DNA of 64,000 nt from JAXLVB01 sp046329195 (GTDB lineage Bacteria > Bacteroidota > Bacteroidia > Cytophagales > Spirosomataceae). The stretch lies in contig JAXLVB010000002.1 of assembly GCA_046329195.1 (NCBI GenBank), positions 744,001 to 808,000 of the forward strand, written 5' to 3'. This document shows, in pieces, positions 1-8,580 of this stretch (positions are counted from its first letter, which is position 1; each line of letters starts with the position of its first letter). The notes under the pieces were generated by a model that searched no databases, was not told the origin of the DNA, and was given only the letters and a program-made list of their open reading frames with translations. The position numbers and the translations under genes are program-made.

Positions 1-1076
1 TACAACTCATCACCCGGGGCAAAATTAAGCGCCTTTAAATCAATGCTTTTATGGAGTGTAGCTTCTTTAAAATGAGTAGGTGAAAGGGGAAATTTCACTT
101 CTCTGAATTTGACATTTTCGCCCGAACCTCTTGCCACAGTGGCGACAATAAACGCCTGATCTACCAAAAAATCATCGCTAATTTTGGCTGAAATAGCAAG
201 GGTCTTGGGGTCTTTCAAAAAATGGTACCGGTATAATTCTTTAGATGTTGGTTCGATTTTGGGAGCTAAATCTGGCGAAACCTCTACTCTGTAAAAATCA
301 GACTGATATATCAAGGAATCGTGCCAATAAGCTTTAAATCCATACAGACCTGAATTGAACACTTTGTCTTTGTAGTCAAACCCATCCCCATTGGCTTTAA
401 ATGGCAGCTCCTCTCCTCGATGATTAGTAAGCTTGACCATTAAACCTGCTTGATTAGTAAATTTGAGCTTCCAGTGGAGGTGCGTTCCTGAGACTGTTTC
501 GAGATTAAGGTCTGATACCACACGTACGGGTAAGTGTGTGTAAGCAGGAGGTGTAATCGTCAAGATTGCGTTCAAAAATGTGGGTGCACTGGACTTTTGA
601 TTAGCTTGTTGAGCAGAAAACAAAGCACTTTTCGAGGTTGGATTAGGTGTGTTTTTTAGGAGAGGTGCCGTCCATTTTATACCGAGAGAAACTAAAAATA
701 CAACTACATAAATCCATAGTTTGGGGTCTATAATGGTAGGTACTTTTTGGCCTTGTAGATTCTGAAGCAAACGCTCTAATTGCAGTTGTTCGGCAATGTT
801 GGGCGATTCGGTACTTAGCAACTCTAACGAGTATTCAGCAGTAGTAAGTCGTTGGTGAATCAGTTGAATGGCTTGTGTTTTCTTGTCAGCAAACAGATTG
901 GAAAAGTAAGCTGCCACTCCAAATCCTAACAAAGCGGCAAGGAAGCCAAGTCCAGTAGAGTGCAGCATCATAGCCATCAACAAATACGCCGAACTAGCCA
1001 CTAATAAGCAGGTTATGAGCGCATTAGCTACTAATTGATAGCGAACCCATATAATTAGTGAATGTAGTTGATTCAT
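1..1076 (-). CDS. DUF4175-like membrane protein, 3' part missing at window edge
   Basis: The reading frame opens at an ATG at 1076 and stays open to base 1, so the C-terminal part lies outside the window. About 358 residues are visible. Two hydrophobic stretches (about residues 16-58 and 120-138) form a membrane anchor, with a charged helical segment between them and an extracytoplasmic beta-rich region after them. The position at the end of a MoxR/DUF58/BatA operon and this architecture fit the DUF4175-like proteins found in Bacteroidota Bat operons; the family name is inference from context and layout. The start overlaps the stop of the preceding BatA-like gene by 4 bp (ATGA), which suggests translational coupling. 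Its role is unknown; it probably works with the MoxR/Bat membrane complex. Confidence 0.7.
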   Translation of the reverse strand, partial: MNQLHSLIIWVRYQLVANALITCLLVASSAYLLMAMMLHSTGLGFLAALLGFGVAAYFSNLFADKKTQAIQLIHQRLTTAEYSLELLSTESPNIAEQLQLERLLQNLQGQKVPTIIDPKLWIYVVVFLVSLGIKWTAPLLKNTPNPTSKSALFSAQQANQKSSAPTFLNAILTITPPAYTHLPVRVVSDLNLETVSGTHLHWKLKFTNQAGLMVKLTNHRGEELPFKANGDGFDYKDKVFNSGLYGFKAYWHDSLIYQSDFYRVEVSPDLAPKIEPTSKELYRYHFLKDPKTLAISAKISDDFLVDQAFIVATVARGSGENVKFREVKFPLSPTHFKEATLHKSIDLKALNFAPGDEL

Positions 1077-2272
1077 GTGTTTTTTGTTAAAGCTAACCAA
1101 CGTTCACACAGCAATAATCCTAAGAAAACTGCCAAAATAATTTTTGAAACTCCGGCTTCTTGACCATGTTCTTGGGCCTGCTTTGAGGTTTCTTCCTTAA
1201 AAACACTCCTGATACCTTGCTGACTCAATAGTACCTTTTGCCAAGCAAGTTGCTGCTTCATGAGCAGCTGAGTGCCTATCCATTCGGGCAATTGTCCACT
1301 CACTATTTGTTCTTCAGGTAGCACGACCAAGGCTTCATTAGTAGGGTCAGTGGGTTGTTTTCCGATCAGAATAGCTAGTTCGGTTGGAATCTTTTGCAAA
1401 GGCGCTTCGCTATCTGCTATTCCAATGGCGATAGGGGTATTGGATTGTACTGATTCTTGAAAATTAAATTCAAGTTGATACACTTGCGCCAGTGCTTTAA
1501 AGGCAGCCAATATCGCTTCTTTATGCTGTTTATTTTGAATGGACAAATACACCCCAAATGCCCCCTGATGCGTAGGGGTTGCTTCTAATTTGTCTGGAAT
1601 ACCGTTGGCTCTTGCCACTGAAAATAAGCCTTGTTGATTCTGAAACCCAATCTTGTTATCTGCTAATGCAACAAATGGTTTTGCTACTTGTGACGAATCT
1701 GAGATTGTGTGAATAGCCACTGCACTGGGTACATTAATGTGCGGAATGGCTTGTAACGATGCGTTGTTTGTTAAGTACAGATGATACGCTAAATTTCCTT
1801 CCTCAGCGTATTGTTTCTGAACTTGGTGAATACAACTTTGAATGAGAAAGGGCGTACAATCCGTTATCCTCATCGAATCATCCAACTCCTTGATTGGCTG
1901 ACAATTAGGTAAAATCCAACAGACTTTCTCTCCTTCTCGAAGTGCTTTTTCTAATTCAAATTTGAAATTTTGAACGACCAATGGATTCGTTTGAACTAAA
2001 TGAATTTTAGGAAAAGTAGGTGTACTTTGAAACTTTTGCCAAATGGGTTTAGCTAAATAAACCGACAGTAAAACCAACAACAAACACCTGATTATCAACA
2101 ATAAAAGATTTTCTAATCGAATCCCTTTTGATGACTGGAGGTCTTTTTCAGCAAGCCATTGGGTAGCAGCCCAATATAAGAGTTGCCCTTTCTTTTGATG
2201 CCAAAAATGAAGCAGTACAGGTATACTCACTGCCAACATTCCCCACAATAACAAAGGGTTTACCCATTCCAT
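1073..2272 (-). CDS. BatA N-terminal domain membrane protein
   Basis: A 399-residue protein. Its first 75 residues carry the signature of the aerotolerance-regulator BatA N-terminal domain: a start MEWVNPLLLWG, a first membrane helix at about 5-25, a WAATQWL segment, and a second helix at about 56-76. A long periplasmic or cytoplasmic region follows, and a last membrane helix lies at about 375-393 near the C terminus. No von Willebrand MIDAS motif is visible, so this is the BatA-N type without the vWA domain, as is common beside DUF58 proteins. It is co-directional with the MoxR-DUF58 pair, which is thought to act as a chaperone/assembly system at the membrane. The function in this organism is inferred only from those neighbours. 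Confidence 0.85.
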   Translation of the reverse strand: MEWVNPLLLWGMLAVSIPVLLHFWHQKKGQLLYWAATQWLAEKDLQSSKGIRLENLLLLIIRCLLLVLLSVYLAKPIWQKFQSTPTFPKIHLVQTNPLVVQNFKFELEKALREGEKVCWILPNCQPIKELDDSMRITDCTPFLIQSCIHQVQKQYAEEGNLAYHLYLTNNASLQAIPHINVPSAVAIHTISDSSQVAKPFVALADNKIGFQNQQGLFSVARANGIPDKLEATPTHQGAFGVYLSIQNKQHKEAILAAFKALAQVYQLEFNFQESVQSNTPIAIGIADSEAPLQKIPTELAILIGKQPTDPTNEALVVLPEEQIVSGQLPEWIGTQLLMKQQLAWQKVLLSQQGIRSVFKEETSKQAQEHGQEAGVSKIILAVFLGLLLCERWLALTKNT

Positions 2273-2312
2273 TTCTTGTCTATTTAATGATTAAAGAGAC
2301 CTCTCCTATTAC

Positions 2313-2768
2313 CTAACGATGTCCTTCATAACGTGTTTTATTGTCTTCTTCGAGCGAGTAAGTACCTTTCCACTGGCTTAGTTTTAACGTACCATTGCTC
2401 CATTGGCCAGCCCCCACCTTTTTGATTGGTTTTAAAATGAGCGAACTATCCTTCAACGTAGGCAAGAAAAGCTCCACATCGCCTTGTTCTTCGGCTTCAG
2501 CGTTCTCAAAAATTACAAAGGCCGATACCGTTTGATTTAAGGTACTATCTTTGGGGTTCAGGCGTAGTCCAACTTCAAACACTCGAATGCACTCCTTTTT
2601 TAACACCGACCACGTATATCCTGCCGAGGCTTTGCAGCCATGTTTATCACTATCGTTGCCTACTATGATAGGTGTAGTAGTTAAACTATCCGTATTTTTA
2701 TTTTCTGATTTATTTTGCTGACAACCAGCCCCCCAAATCAAGAGAGCCACTGATAACAAATACTTCAT
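2313..2768 (-). CDS. small lipoprotein with HGCxxSAGYxWS motif
   Basis: An ATG at 2768 is preferred over an ATG 48 bases further upstream, because it places a clean lipoprotein signal at the N terminus: MKYLLSVALLIWGAGC, with Cys16 as lipidation site. The mature part is about 135 residues. It has a DKHGCKASAGYTWS segment followed by KKECIRVFE, so two cysteines sit close together, then a predicted beta-rich domain. Short lipoproteins with this Cys-Gly-Tyr-Trp pattern occur in Bacteroidota, but I know no assigned function. The gene sits between DUF58 (28-bp gap) and the BatA-like gene (40-bp gap), so it is probably co-transcribed with them. It may be an envelope partner of the Bat system or an unrelated insertion into the operon. 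Confidence 0.75.
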   Translation of the reverse strand: MKYLLSVALLIWGAGCQQNKSENKNTDSLTTTPIIVGNDSDKHGCKASAGYTWSVLKKECIRVFEVGLRLNPKDSTLNQTVSAFVIFENAEAEEQGDVELFLPTLKDSSLILKPIKKVGAGQWSNGTLKLSQWKGTYSLEEDNKTRYEGHR

Positions 2769-2796
2769 AGTGAGGCAATTAGGGTTTTGTTTGAAC

Positions 2797-3651
2797 TTAT
2801 CGTTTTCTAAGTGCATTAATCAACAAAGGAGCAATGGGGTCTTGAAAGGAACTCCTAACCACTTGCACATGAGGAATTTGTAAAGCATCATCCATTTCTT
2901 GCAAAAAGACGGTGGCCTTTTTCCGCATATTCTCTCGGATAGAAGTGGCATCTAGTTCTATCTCCTTCCCCGTTTCTAAGTCTTTGAACCGATAGAAACC
3001 GCTCAAATCAAACTGCAATTCCTCTTTGCCAAGTATCTGAAAAATAAGTACTTCTCGCCAAGGGTTTGCCAAGTGCTGAATAAATTGAATCCACTCATTC
3101 TGGACTTGAAACAAGTCAGACACAAACACCAACAGTTCTTTTTGTTTTTGCTGAAATTCGGGAAACTTACTCGTAACAGGTGGCCAGTTTCCTCCAGCTT
3201 CTGCTTTTTCGAGTTCATACAAAATCCGTTGAAATGCTTGTTTTCCATCAGGTACCTGTACCTCCAAATAGCCGTTTTTGAGGCCATAAAGACTCATTTG
3301 GTCATTTTGACGATATCCCAAATAGGCTAACGATGCCAAAATGAGTTTGCTGCAGTGCAAACGGCTGATTCCTTTTTCGGTATAATTCATCGAGCCTGAC
3401 AGATCCAGCACGAAGCGAATGTGCAAGTTGCTCTCGGTAGCTGACTCTCGAATCAGGTGCTTTTGTGTTCGAGCAAACAACTTCCAGTCAATTCGCTTGG
3501 GGTCGTCGCCGGGTTGATAATGACGATATTGCTCAAATTCAATACCTATTCCAGAGCGTTTACTCCCATGAATGCCCAACATCACTTGCTCGCTCACTAC
3601 TTTGGCGGCGAGTTGAAGGTTGTTGAGTTTGATTAATTCGTCGGTTAACAT
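2797..3651 (-). CDS. DUF58 domain protein (vWA-like partner of MoxR)
   Basis: A 284-residue soluble protein. The segment HYQPGDDPKRIDWKLFART (about 44-62) is the hallmark of DUF58, and DLSGSM (83-88) is a MIDAS-type metal-binding motif of a von Willebrand A-like fold. No membrane segments are seen. DUF58 proteins are nearly always encoded next to MoxR AAA+ ATPases and are thought to be their substrates or adaptors in assembling membrane or periplasmic complexes. Here the gene follows moxR with a gap of only 3 bases, supporting a tight operon. The exact client is unknown. Confidence 0.93.
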   Translation of the reverse strand: MLTDELIKLNNLQLAAKVVSEQVMLGIHGSKRSGIGIEFEQYRHYQPGDDPKRIDWKLFARTQKHLIRESATESNLHIRFVLDLSGSMNYTEKGISRLHCSKLILASLAYLGYRQNDQMSLYGLKNGYLEVQVPDGKQAFQRILYELEKAEAGGNWPPVTSKFPEFQQKQKELLVFVSDLFQVQNEWIQFIQHLANPWREVLIFQILGKEELQFDLSGFYRFKDLETGKEIELDATSIRENMRKKATVFLQEMDDALQIPHVQVVRSSFQDPIAPLLINALRKR

Positions 3652-3654
3652 ACA

Positions 3655-4632
3655 CTACTTCAACAATTCGGCTATCACGTGGTCGGTGGTGATATTTTCG
3701 GCTTCTGCTCTGAAATTCAGCGCAATCCGGTGCCGCAATACAGGATAAGCAAGGGCTTGAATGTCTTCGGGCAGTACCGAAAACCGCTGGTTAAGAATGG
3801 CTCTCGCCTTGGAGCAAAGTACCAAGGCTTGCCCAGCCCGTGGACCAGCCCCCCAGCCACACCATTTTTTGACAAAGTCGGAATGAGTACTGTCTGGGCG
3901 AGTAGCACGCACTAATTGATTTACCTTGGTTATCAATTCGTCGCTGATGTGTACCTGACGTGTTAGCTTTTGTAAATCAATAATTTCGGCATCGGTTAGA
4001 ATCGTTTGCAGTTGTGGCGTACCAATGCCTGTGGTGTTTTTCAAAACGGCTAACTCTTCTTGTTCTGAAGGATAATTCAGCTTGATGTATAACAAAAAGC
4101 GGTCTAACTGGGCTTCTGGTAACGGGTAGGTCCCTGCTTGCTCAATGGGATTCTGCGTAGCAATAATCAAAAACGGTCGAGGCAAATCGTAGTTTACACC
4201 AGCGTACGTTACCTTGTATTCTTGCATGGCTTCCAGTAGAGCCGCTTGTGTTTTGGGAGGAGTACGGTTGATTTCGTCGGCCAACACAATATTAGCAAAA
4301 AGAGGCCCTTGGTTGAACTTGAAGAATTTCTTACCCGTTTCGTGGTCTTCTTCCAAAATTTCAGTACCCACAATATCGCCAGGCATCAGGTCGGGTGTAA
4401 ACTGAACACGCTTGAATTTCATCTCAAGGGCTTCGGCTAACGTTTTTACCATCAAGGTTTTAGCTAATCCGGGCACACCCTCTAACAAGCAATGCCCTCC
4501 TGCCAAAAACGAAACCAGAATCTCGTTGATTACTTCTTGCTGCCCAACAATTACCTTTCCAATCTCTTGTTTTAAAATAGGTAGTTTAGCTACTAACGTT
4601 TTGTAATGCGTTAAGTCTTGTTTTGTTTCCAA
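3655..4632 (-). CDS. MoxR family AAA+ ATPase
   Basis: A 325-residue ATPase of the MoxR family (AAA_3 core with C-terminal lid). The Walker A motif GVPGLAKT is at 52-59 and Walker B LADEINR around 117-123; ATQNPIEQAGTYPLPEAQLDRF is the usual sensor-1/arginine-finger region. MoxR ATPases are thought to act as chaperones that remodel or insert metal cofactors into partner proteins, typically with DUF58 and BatA-like proteins, which follow directly. Length is normal for the family. It starts 3 bases after the stop of the DUF4159 gene. The family call is secure; the client is not known. Confidence 0.95.
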   Translation of the reverse strand: METKQDLTHYKTLVAKLPILKQEIGKVIVGQQEVINEILVSFLAGGHCLLEGVPGLAKTLMVKTLAEALEMKFKRVQFTPDLMPGDIVGTEILEEDHETGKKFFKFNQGPLFANIVLADEINRTPPKTQAALLEAMQEYKVTYAGVNYDLPRPFLIIATQNPIEQAGTYPLPEAQLDRFLLYIKLNYPSEQEELAVLKNTTGIGTPQLQTILTDAEIIDLQKLTRQVHISDELITKVNQLVRATRPDSTHSDFVKKWCGWGAGPRAGQALVLCSKARAILNQRFSVLPEDIQALAYPVLRHRIALNFRAEAENITTDHVIAELLK

Positions 4633-4635
4633 TGC

Positions 4636-5253
4636 TTATACGGTTGTTAAAGCGTAGGTGATGATGTTTACTCCAAATTTAGTATTGTCTTCGGCCAGCC
4701 ATCGCTTGTTTCTGAAATCATAGTCCCATTCGCAGCCGTAGTCCTTGTTGCTATACAACACACCAATTCGACCATTGATGAGGATAGCTTTCAGGTAGTC
4801 ATGGACCAGGTCATCGCCCCAACCATTGAGCTCAAAACTGGTGGTGGGTGGGCCTTCAAAATGAAAAAACGAATGATAAATGGAATGATTGTTCGGGATT
4901 TTTTGCAAGGCTTTCGCCCCAAAACACCGAGCCATTTCTTGCTCAAATGACTTGGCAAACAGGCCATCAATATCATGGTTGCAATCATCCACAAAAACAA
5001 AGCCGCCATTTTCTACGTACTTTTTAAAATACTCTCGTTCTTGGCTCGAAAATTCAACCAATTTATGACCACTCAAATAACAGAAAGGACTTTTAAACAA
5101 CTCAGGGCTGGTCAATTGTACTACTTTTTCTTTCTCGTCAATGGGTATTGTTGTGTACTCTACCAAGGAGTTTAGGAGATTGGAGGGCATCCGTTGGTCG
5201 GTGTCCCAATCACCTGAAACATACTGGATTCGAGTAAAAACAAAAGGCCTCAA
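4636..5253 (-). CDS. DUF4159 domain protein, apparent TTG start
   Basis: A 205-residue protein matching the DUF4159 family by its N-terminal FTRIQYVSGDWDTDQRMPSNLL pattern, the PELFKSPFCYLSGHKLVEFS region and FVDDCNHD. This family has a Rossmann-like, glutamine-amidotransferase-like fold and commonly accompanies MoxR/DUF58/BatA genes; the biochemical activity is unknown. No signal peptide is seen. No ATG occurs in frame between the upstream stop (5308-5310) and the conserved N terminus, so the start is most likely the TTG at 5251-5253, an uncommon start that could keep expression low. It is the first gene of the operon reading leftward to the window edge. Confidence 0.85.
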   Translation of the reverse strand: MRPFVFTRIQYVSGDWDTDQRMPSNLLNSLVEYTTIPIDEKEKVVQLTSPELFKSPFCYLSGHKLVEFSSQEREYFKKYVENGGFVFVDDCNHDIDGLFAKSFEQEMARCFGAKALQKIPNNHSIYHSFFHFEGPPTTSFELNGWGDDLVHDYLKAILINGRIGVLYSNKDYGCEWDYDFRNKRWLAEDNTKFGVNIITYALTTV

Positions 5254-5316
5254 AGTGGTAAAATGGTAATTAGTTGATGGGTTATTACAAAACCATCGGG
5301 TTTGACCTCAAGTTAT

Positions 5317-5355
5317 ATCTGCTACGTCTTGCTTTGGTTCCAAGACGTAGCAGAT
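5317..5355. repeat. 15-bp perfect inverted repeat between operons
   Basis: Arms ATCTGCTACGTCTTG (5317-5331) and its exact reverse complement (5341-5355) enclose a 9-base loop. It lies between the end of the first TldE-like gene and the DUF4159 start, both on the minus strand. A T-rich stretch follows on the plus-strand side only, so it does not look like a standard minus-strand terminator, although it could still end transcription of the TldD/E operon or be a dispersed palindromic repeat. Confidence 0.6.
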
Positions 5356-5385
5356 TCTTTAATTTTCTCTTTTTCAAACCTTTAA

Positions 5386-6723
5386 CTATACGGCATCCGA
5401 TAAAGAAGAGAATGTAAATTCTCTAATTTTCATCGGCGGAATAATGTAGTTTTGGTCTGATTCTGTACTTACTACTCGTTCTGGTTTACCCAAGGTCTCT
5501 AAGTTATTGAGCATGATGATTGGGCTTTCATTAAACCGGAAATTCTTAATCGGATATTTAATTTTTCCATCTTCAATGTAAAAAGTCCCGTCACGAGTCA
5601 GCCCTGTCAAGAGCAAGGTTTGAGGGTCCACCGAACGGATGTACCAGAGTTTGGTTACGAGCACACCCCGTTGAGTGCTTTTAATCATTTCGTCAAGGGT
5701 GGCGGTACCGCCTTCCATAATCATATTATTAGGGAAAGGTACTGGCTTTACTCCTTTCTTCTGCGCCCAATAGCGAGAATAGGCTAGGTTTTTGACTACG
5801 CCTTTTTCAATCCAAGCCATTTTATTAACGGGCTGGCCATCGCCAGACCATGTAGCCGAAGGCAACTCTGGATGGTTAGGGTCGGAATAAAACGTTACTC
5901 GCTCATCTACTATTTTCTCTCCAAGTTTGGTAGTACCACCGGGCTTACTAAAATACGAGCGGCCTTCGTCAGCACTACGGGCATCCATGCCAAAAAAGAT
6001 ATTTTCTAATAAAACAACGGCTGCCGTTGGCTCTAAAATCACAGTATATTTTCCTGGCTCTAAGGCTTTTGCGCCTGTGGAGCCTACTGATTTTTGAATC
6101 GCAATTTTAGTAGCAGCCGCAGTGTCTAATTTTGAAAAATCATTGAAACCTTTGGCTACATAACCCGAACCAGTACCGTCTTCGGTACGAACGGTCAACG
6201 AAAAATTGACGTTGGTATTGAGATAATATGCAAAGAGACCTTTGGAATTCATCATGGCATTATAGCCCTTTTGGTCTTCCATAAAGCCCGCTGCTACCAA
6301 TTTTGCATTTCGAGCCAATTCCAAACTTTTAGCAATAGCATCGGCTCGTTTGTCTGGCGTGACGCTGGCCGTTGATTCAAAATAACCGTTTGATTTTCCG
6401 TAGGTTTGCGGGCCTAAAATACCTACATACTCAGGATTTTCAGGGGCCAAACGAGCCAGCTCTTCTGAGCGGCGTACTACTTTTTCGAGCGACGCATCGT
6501 CAAACTCATCAATGGTGGCTACGCCTACTTTTTTGCCAAAAGCAGACTGTACCACCAAGTTTTTGTTAATGAGCGCGCCGCTGGTCGAAACCTCATTGCG
6601 AGCGTAGCGGAGGTTGCCACGGGTTTCGCCCAATAGATTGACTTCACACTCATCAGCTTTTGAATAGCTCAATACTTTTTGAAGTAAGACCTTGGCCTCT
6701 GCTTCTGTTAATATGACTGACAT
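5386..6723 (-). CDS. TldE/PmbA-like subunit, copy 1
   Basis: 445 residues from the ATG at 6723, chosen over an in-frame ATG 57 bases upstream because that one would overlap the end of the preceding gene and add a tail lacking in the paralogue at 8581-9900. The protein belongs to the TldD/PmbA (U62) family but lacks the HExxxH zinc motif, which marks it as the non-catalytic TldE/PmbA-type partner. In Escherichia coli TldD and TldE form a heteromeric protease that trims unfolded peptides and matures microcin B17. The TldD-like partner lies 28 bases upstream in the same direction. No export signal is seen in this subunit, in contrast to its partner. Confidence 0.88.
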   Translation of the reverse strand: MSVILTEAEAKVLLQKVLSYSKADECEVNLLGETRGNLRYARNEVSTSGALINKNLVVQSAFGKKVGVATIDEFDDASLEKVVRRSEELARLAPENPEYVGILGPQTYGKSNGYFESTASVTPDKRADAIAKSLELARNAKLVAAGFMEDQKGYNAMMNSKGLFAYYLNTNVNFSLTVRTEDGTGSGYVAKGFNDFSKLDTAAATKIAIQKSVGSTGAKALEPGKYTVILEPTAAVVLLENIFFGMDARSADEGRSYFSKPGGTTKLGEKIVDERVTFYSDPNHPELPSATWSGDGQPVNKMAWIEKGVVKNLAYSRYWAQKKGVKPVPFPNNMIMEGGTATLDEMIKSTQRGVLVTKLWYIRSVDPQTLLLTGLTRDGTFYIEDGKIKYPIKNFRFNESPIIMLNNLETLGKPERVVSTESDQNYIIPPMKIREFTFSSLSDAV

Positions 6724-6751
6724 GGTTGATTCGATGATTGAGAGTTGGTGA

Positions 6752-8392
6752 TTAAATTTTCCGTGCGGTATTGATGACATTTACGCCATTAAAGCGTGCA
6801 GTTGAGCTCCCGTGCGACACTGCACTCACTTGCTGAGGTTGGCCTTTTCCATCAAAAAACGACCCTCCCAAGCGATAATCACGCTCATCACAAATCTTCA
6901 CACATGAATTCCAAAATTCTTGTGTATTAGACTGATACGCCACGTCTTTAAGCATTCCAGCAATTTTGCCGTCTTTAATTTCATAGAACAATTGTCCACC
7001 AAACTGAAAGTTGTACCGTTGTTGGTCAATCGAAAACGACCCGTCACCAACAATGTATATGCCCTTTTTCACGTCTTTAATCATCTCATCAACGGTCAGC
7101 GGTTCTTTACCTGGGGCTAGTGACACGTTGGCCATCCGCTGAAACTGTACTGAGTTCCAGCCATCGGCATAGCAACACCCTTGCGACTCTGCCTCGCCGA
7201 TGATGTGGACTTGGTCACGAATGGCTTGGTAATTCACTAAGGTACCGTCTTTTACCAAATCCCATCGTTTGGTTTTTACACCTTCGTCATCCCAACCTAC
7301 GGCACCTAACGAACCTACTTGTGTTTTATCTGCAAATAGATTGACGATTTTACTACCATAGTTAAAATTTTTGCTTTTCCATTTATCTAACGTGGCAAAC
7401 GAAGTACCTGCAAAATTGGCTTCGTAACCCAACACACGGTCGAGTTCAAGCGGGTGACCTACCGACTCGTGAATCGTGAGCCAAAGGTGTGATGGGTCAA
7501 GTACCAAATCGTATTTACCAGCTTCTACTGACTTAGCTGTTAATTTTTCTTTGGCTTGCTTGGCTGCCGCAATCACGTCTTCGAGCATATCATAGCCCTT
7601 ATTGTAACGGGTAGTGATGCCAGTGATTTTATCTTTAGGATTCGACTGCAAGTATTCATACCCCATACCTACGGGTGCACTGAGGGTATTCCGAGTTTCA
7701 AATTTTCCTGTTTTGGGGTCAATGCAAGTCACATTGAAAATAGGCCAAATTCGATGTACGTCTTGGTCAATGTAAGAGCCATCCGACGAGGCGAAATACT
7801 TTTGCTCATTGACCATGAACAAAACTGAATTAACATAATTTGCTCCATTTTTCAGAGCAGCGTCGTTGACACCCAACAATAAATCTACTTTTTCTTTGAT
7901 GGGCACTTCAAAGGCATTTTTCTGAATAGGAGCTTTCCAGCTTACTTCGCCAAAACCCTTTTGTGGGGCTAACTGTACGGGTTCTTTCATTAATTTGGCG
8001 TTGGCCTTGGCAATGGCCACGGCTTCTTCGGCGGCTTTAGCGGTGTCGGCTTCGCTTTTAGCATCTACCACCGCAGCAAAACCCCAGCAGCCGTTGGCGA
8101 TTACTCGAACCCCTACCCCATACGATTCGGTATTCACGATGTTTTGTACCTTGTCTTCACGGGTGATGACAAACTGACGAAGGTACCGTCCTATGCGAAC
8201 ATCAGTGTAAGTGGCTCCTTTGGCTTTGGCCGCTAGGAGGGCTGCATCGGCAAGGCGTTTTTTGATGGCAATGTCCATGCCAGGCTCTAAGAGGGCATCG
8301 GCCGAAACCAAATTGCCTGTGATAGGGATATTGGGTAGCATCATGCCGCCAAATCCCATACCAGATAGCTGGATAAAGTCTCTTCTTTTCAA
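6752..8392 (-). CDS. TldD-like metalloprotease with Tat signal, copy 1
   Basis: A 546-residue member of the TldD/PmbA family. The catalytic zinc motif HESVGH is at 308-313, in the context LTIHESVGHPLELDR, as in active TldD subunits. The N terminus, MKRRDFIQLSGMGFGG, has a twin-arginine pair followed by a weakly hydrophobic stretch, so export through the Tat pathway is likely; classical E. coli TldD is cytoplasmic. It is longer than E. coli TldD mainly by this extension. The TldE-like partner follows after 28 bases. The pair is duplicated immediately upstream (8581-11646). The substrate is unknown; no precursor peptide gene is apparent nearby. Confidence 0.92.
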   Translation of the reverse strand: MKRRDFIQLSGMGFGGMMLPNIPITGNLVSADALLEPGMDIAIKKRLADAALLAAKAKGATYTDVRIGRYLRQFVITREDKVQNIVNTESYGVGVRVIANGCWGFAAVVDAKSEADTAKAAEEAVAIAKANAKLMKEPVQLAPQKGFGEVSWKAPIQKNAFEVPIKEKVDLLLGVNDAALKNGANYVNSVLFMVNEQKYFASSDGSYIDQDVHRIWPIFNVTCIDPKTGKFETRNTLSAPVGMGYEYLQSNPKDKITGITTRYNKGYDMLEDVIAAAKQAKEKLTAKSVEAGKYDLVLDPSHLWLTIHESVGHPLELDRVLGYEANFAGTSFATLDKWKSKNFNYGSKIVNLFADKTQVGSLGAVGWDDEGVKTKRWDLVKDGTLVNYQAIRDQVHIIGEAESQGCCYADGWNSVQFQRMANVSLAPGKEPLTVDEMIKDVKKGIYIVGDGSFSIDQQRYNFQFGGQLFYEIKDGKIAGMLKDVAYQSNTQEFWNSCVKICDERDYRLGGSFFDGKGQPQQVSAVSHGSSTARFNGVNVINTARKI

Positions 8393-8545
8393 GGCTTTTT
8401 GTGTTAAAGTGTAAGTTGAAGTTCACTTACCCAAAAGGTAAGCAATAGCAAAAAACGTAAAATTCTTGAATATTCCGAATCTTCAACTCCCTCAAATAGG
8501 GTGATTTTGATAGAAGGCTTTTCGAGAGGATAAGTGGAATAGGGC

Positions 8546-8580
8546 CAAAATGGGGGCGTAGTGCCTACGCCCCCATTTTG
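8546..8580 (-). terminator. 16-bp perfect hairpin abutting a stop codon
   Basis: CAAAATGGGGGCGTAG (8546-8561) and its exact complement (8565-8580) form a GC-rich stem with a 3-base loop. It begins directly after the stop codon (8581-8583) of the second TldE-like gene. On the minus strand the stem ends in CATTTTG, giving only four T residues inside the stem and no long U tract. It is best read as the terminator of the upstream TldD/E operon, though it could also be a stabilising 3' hairpin. Confidence 0.6.
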
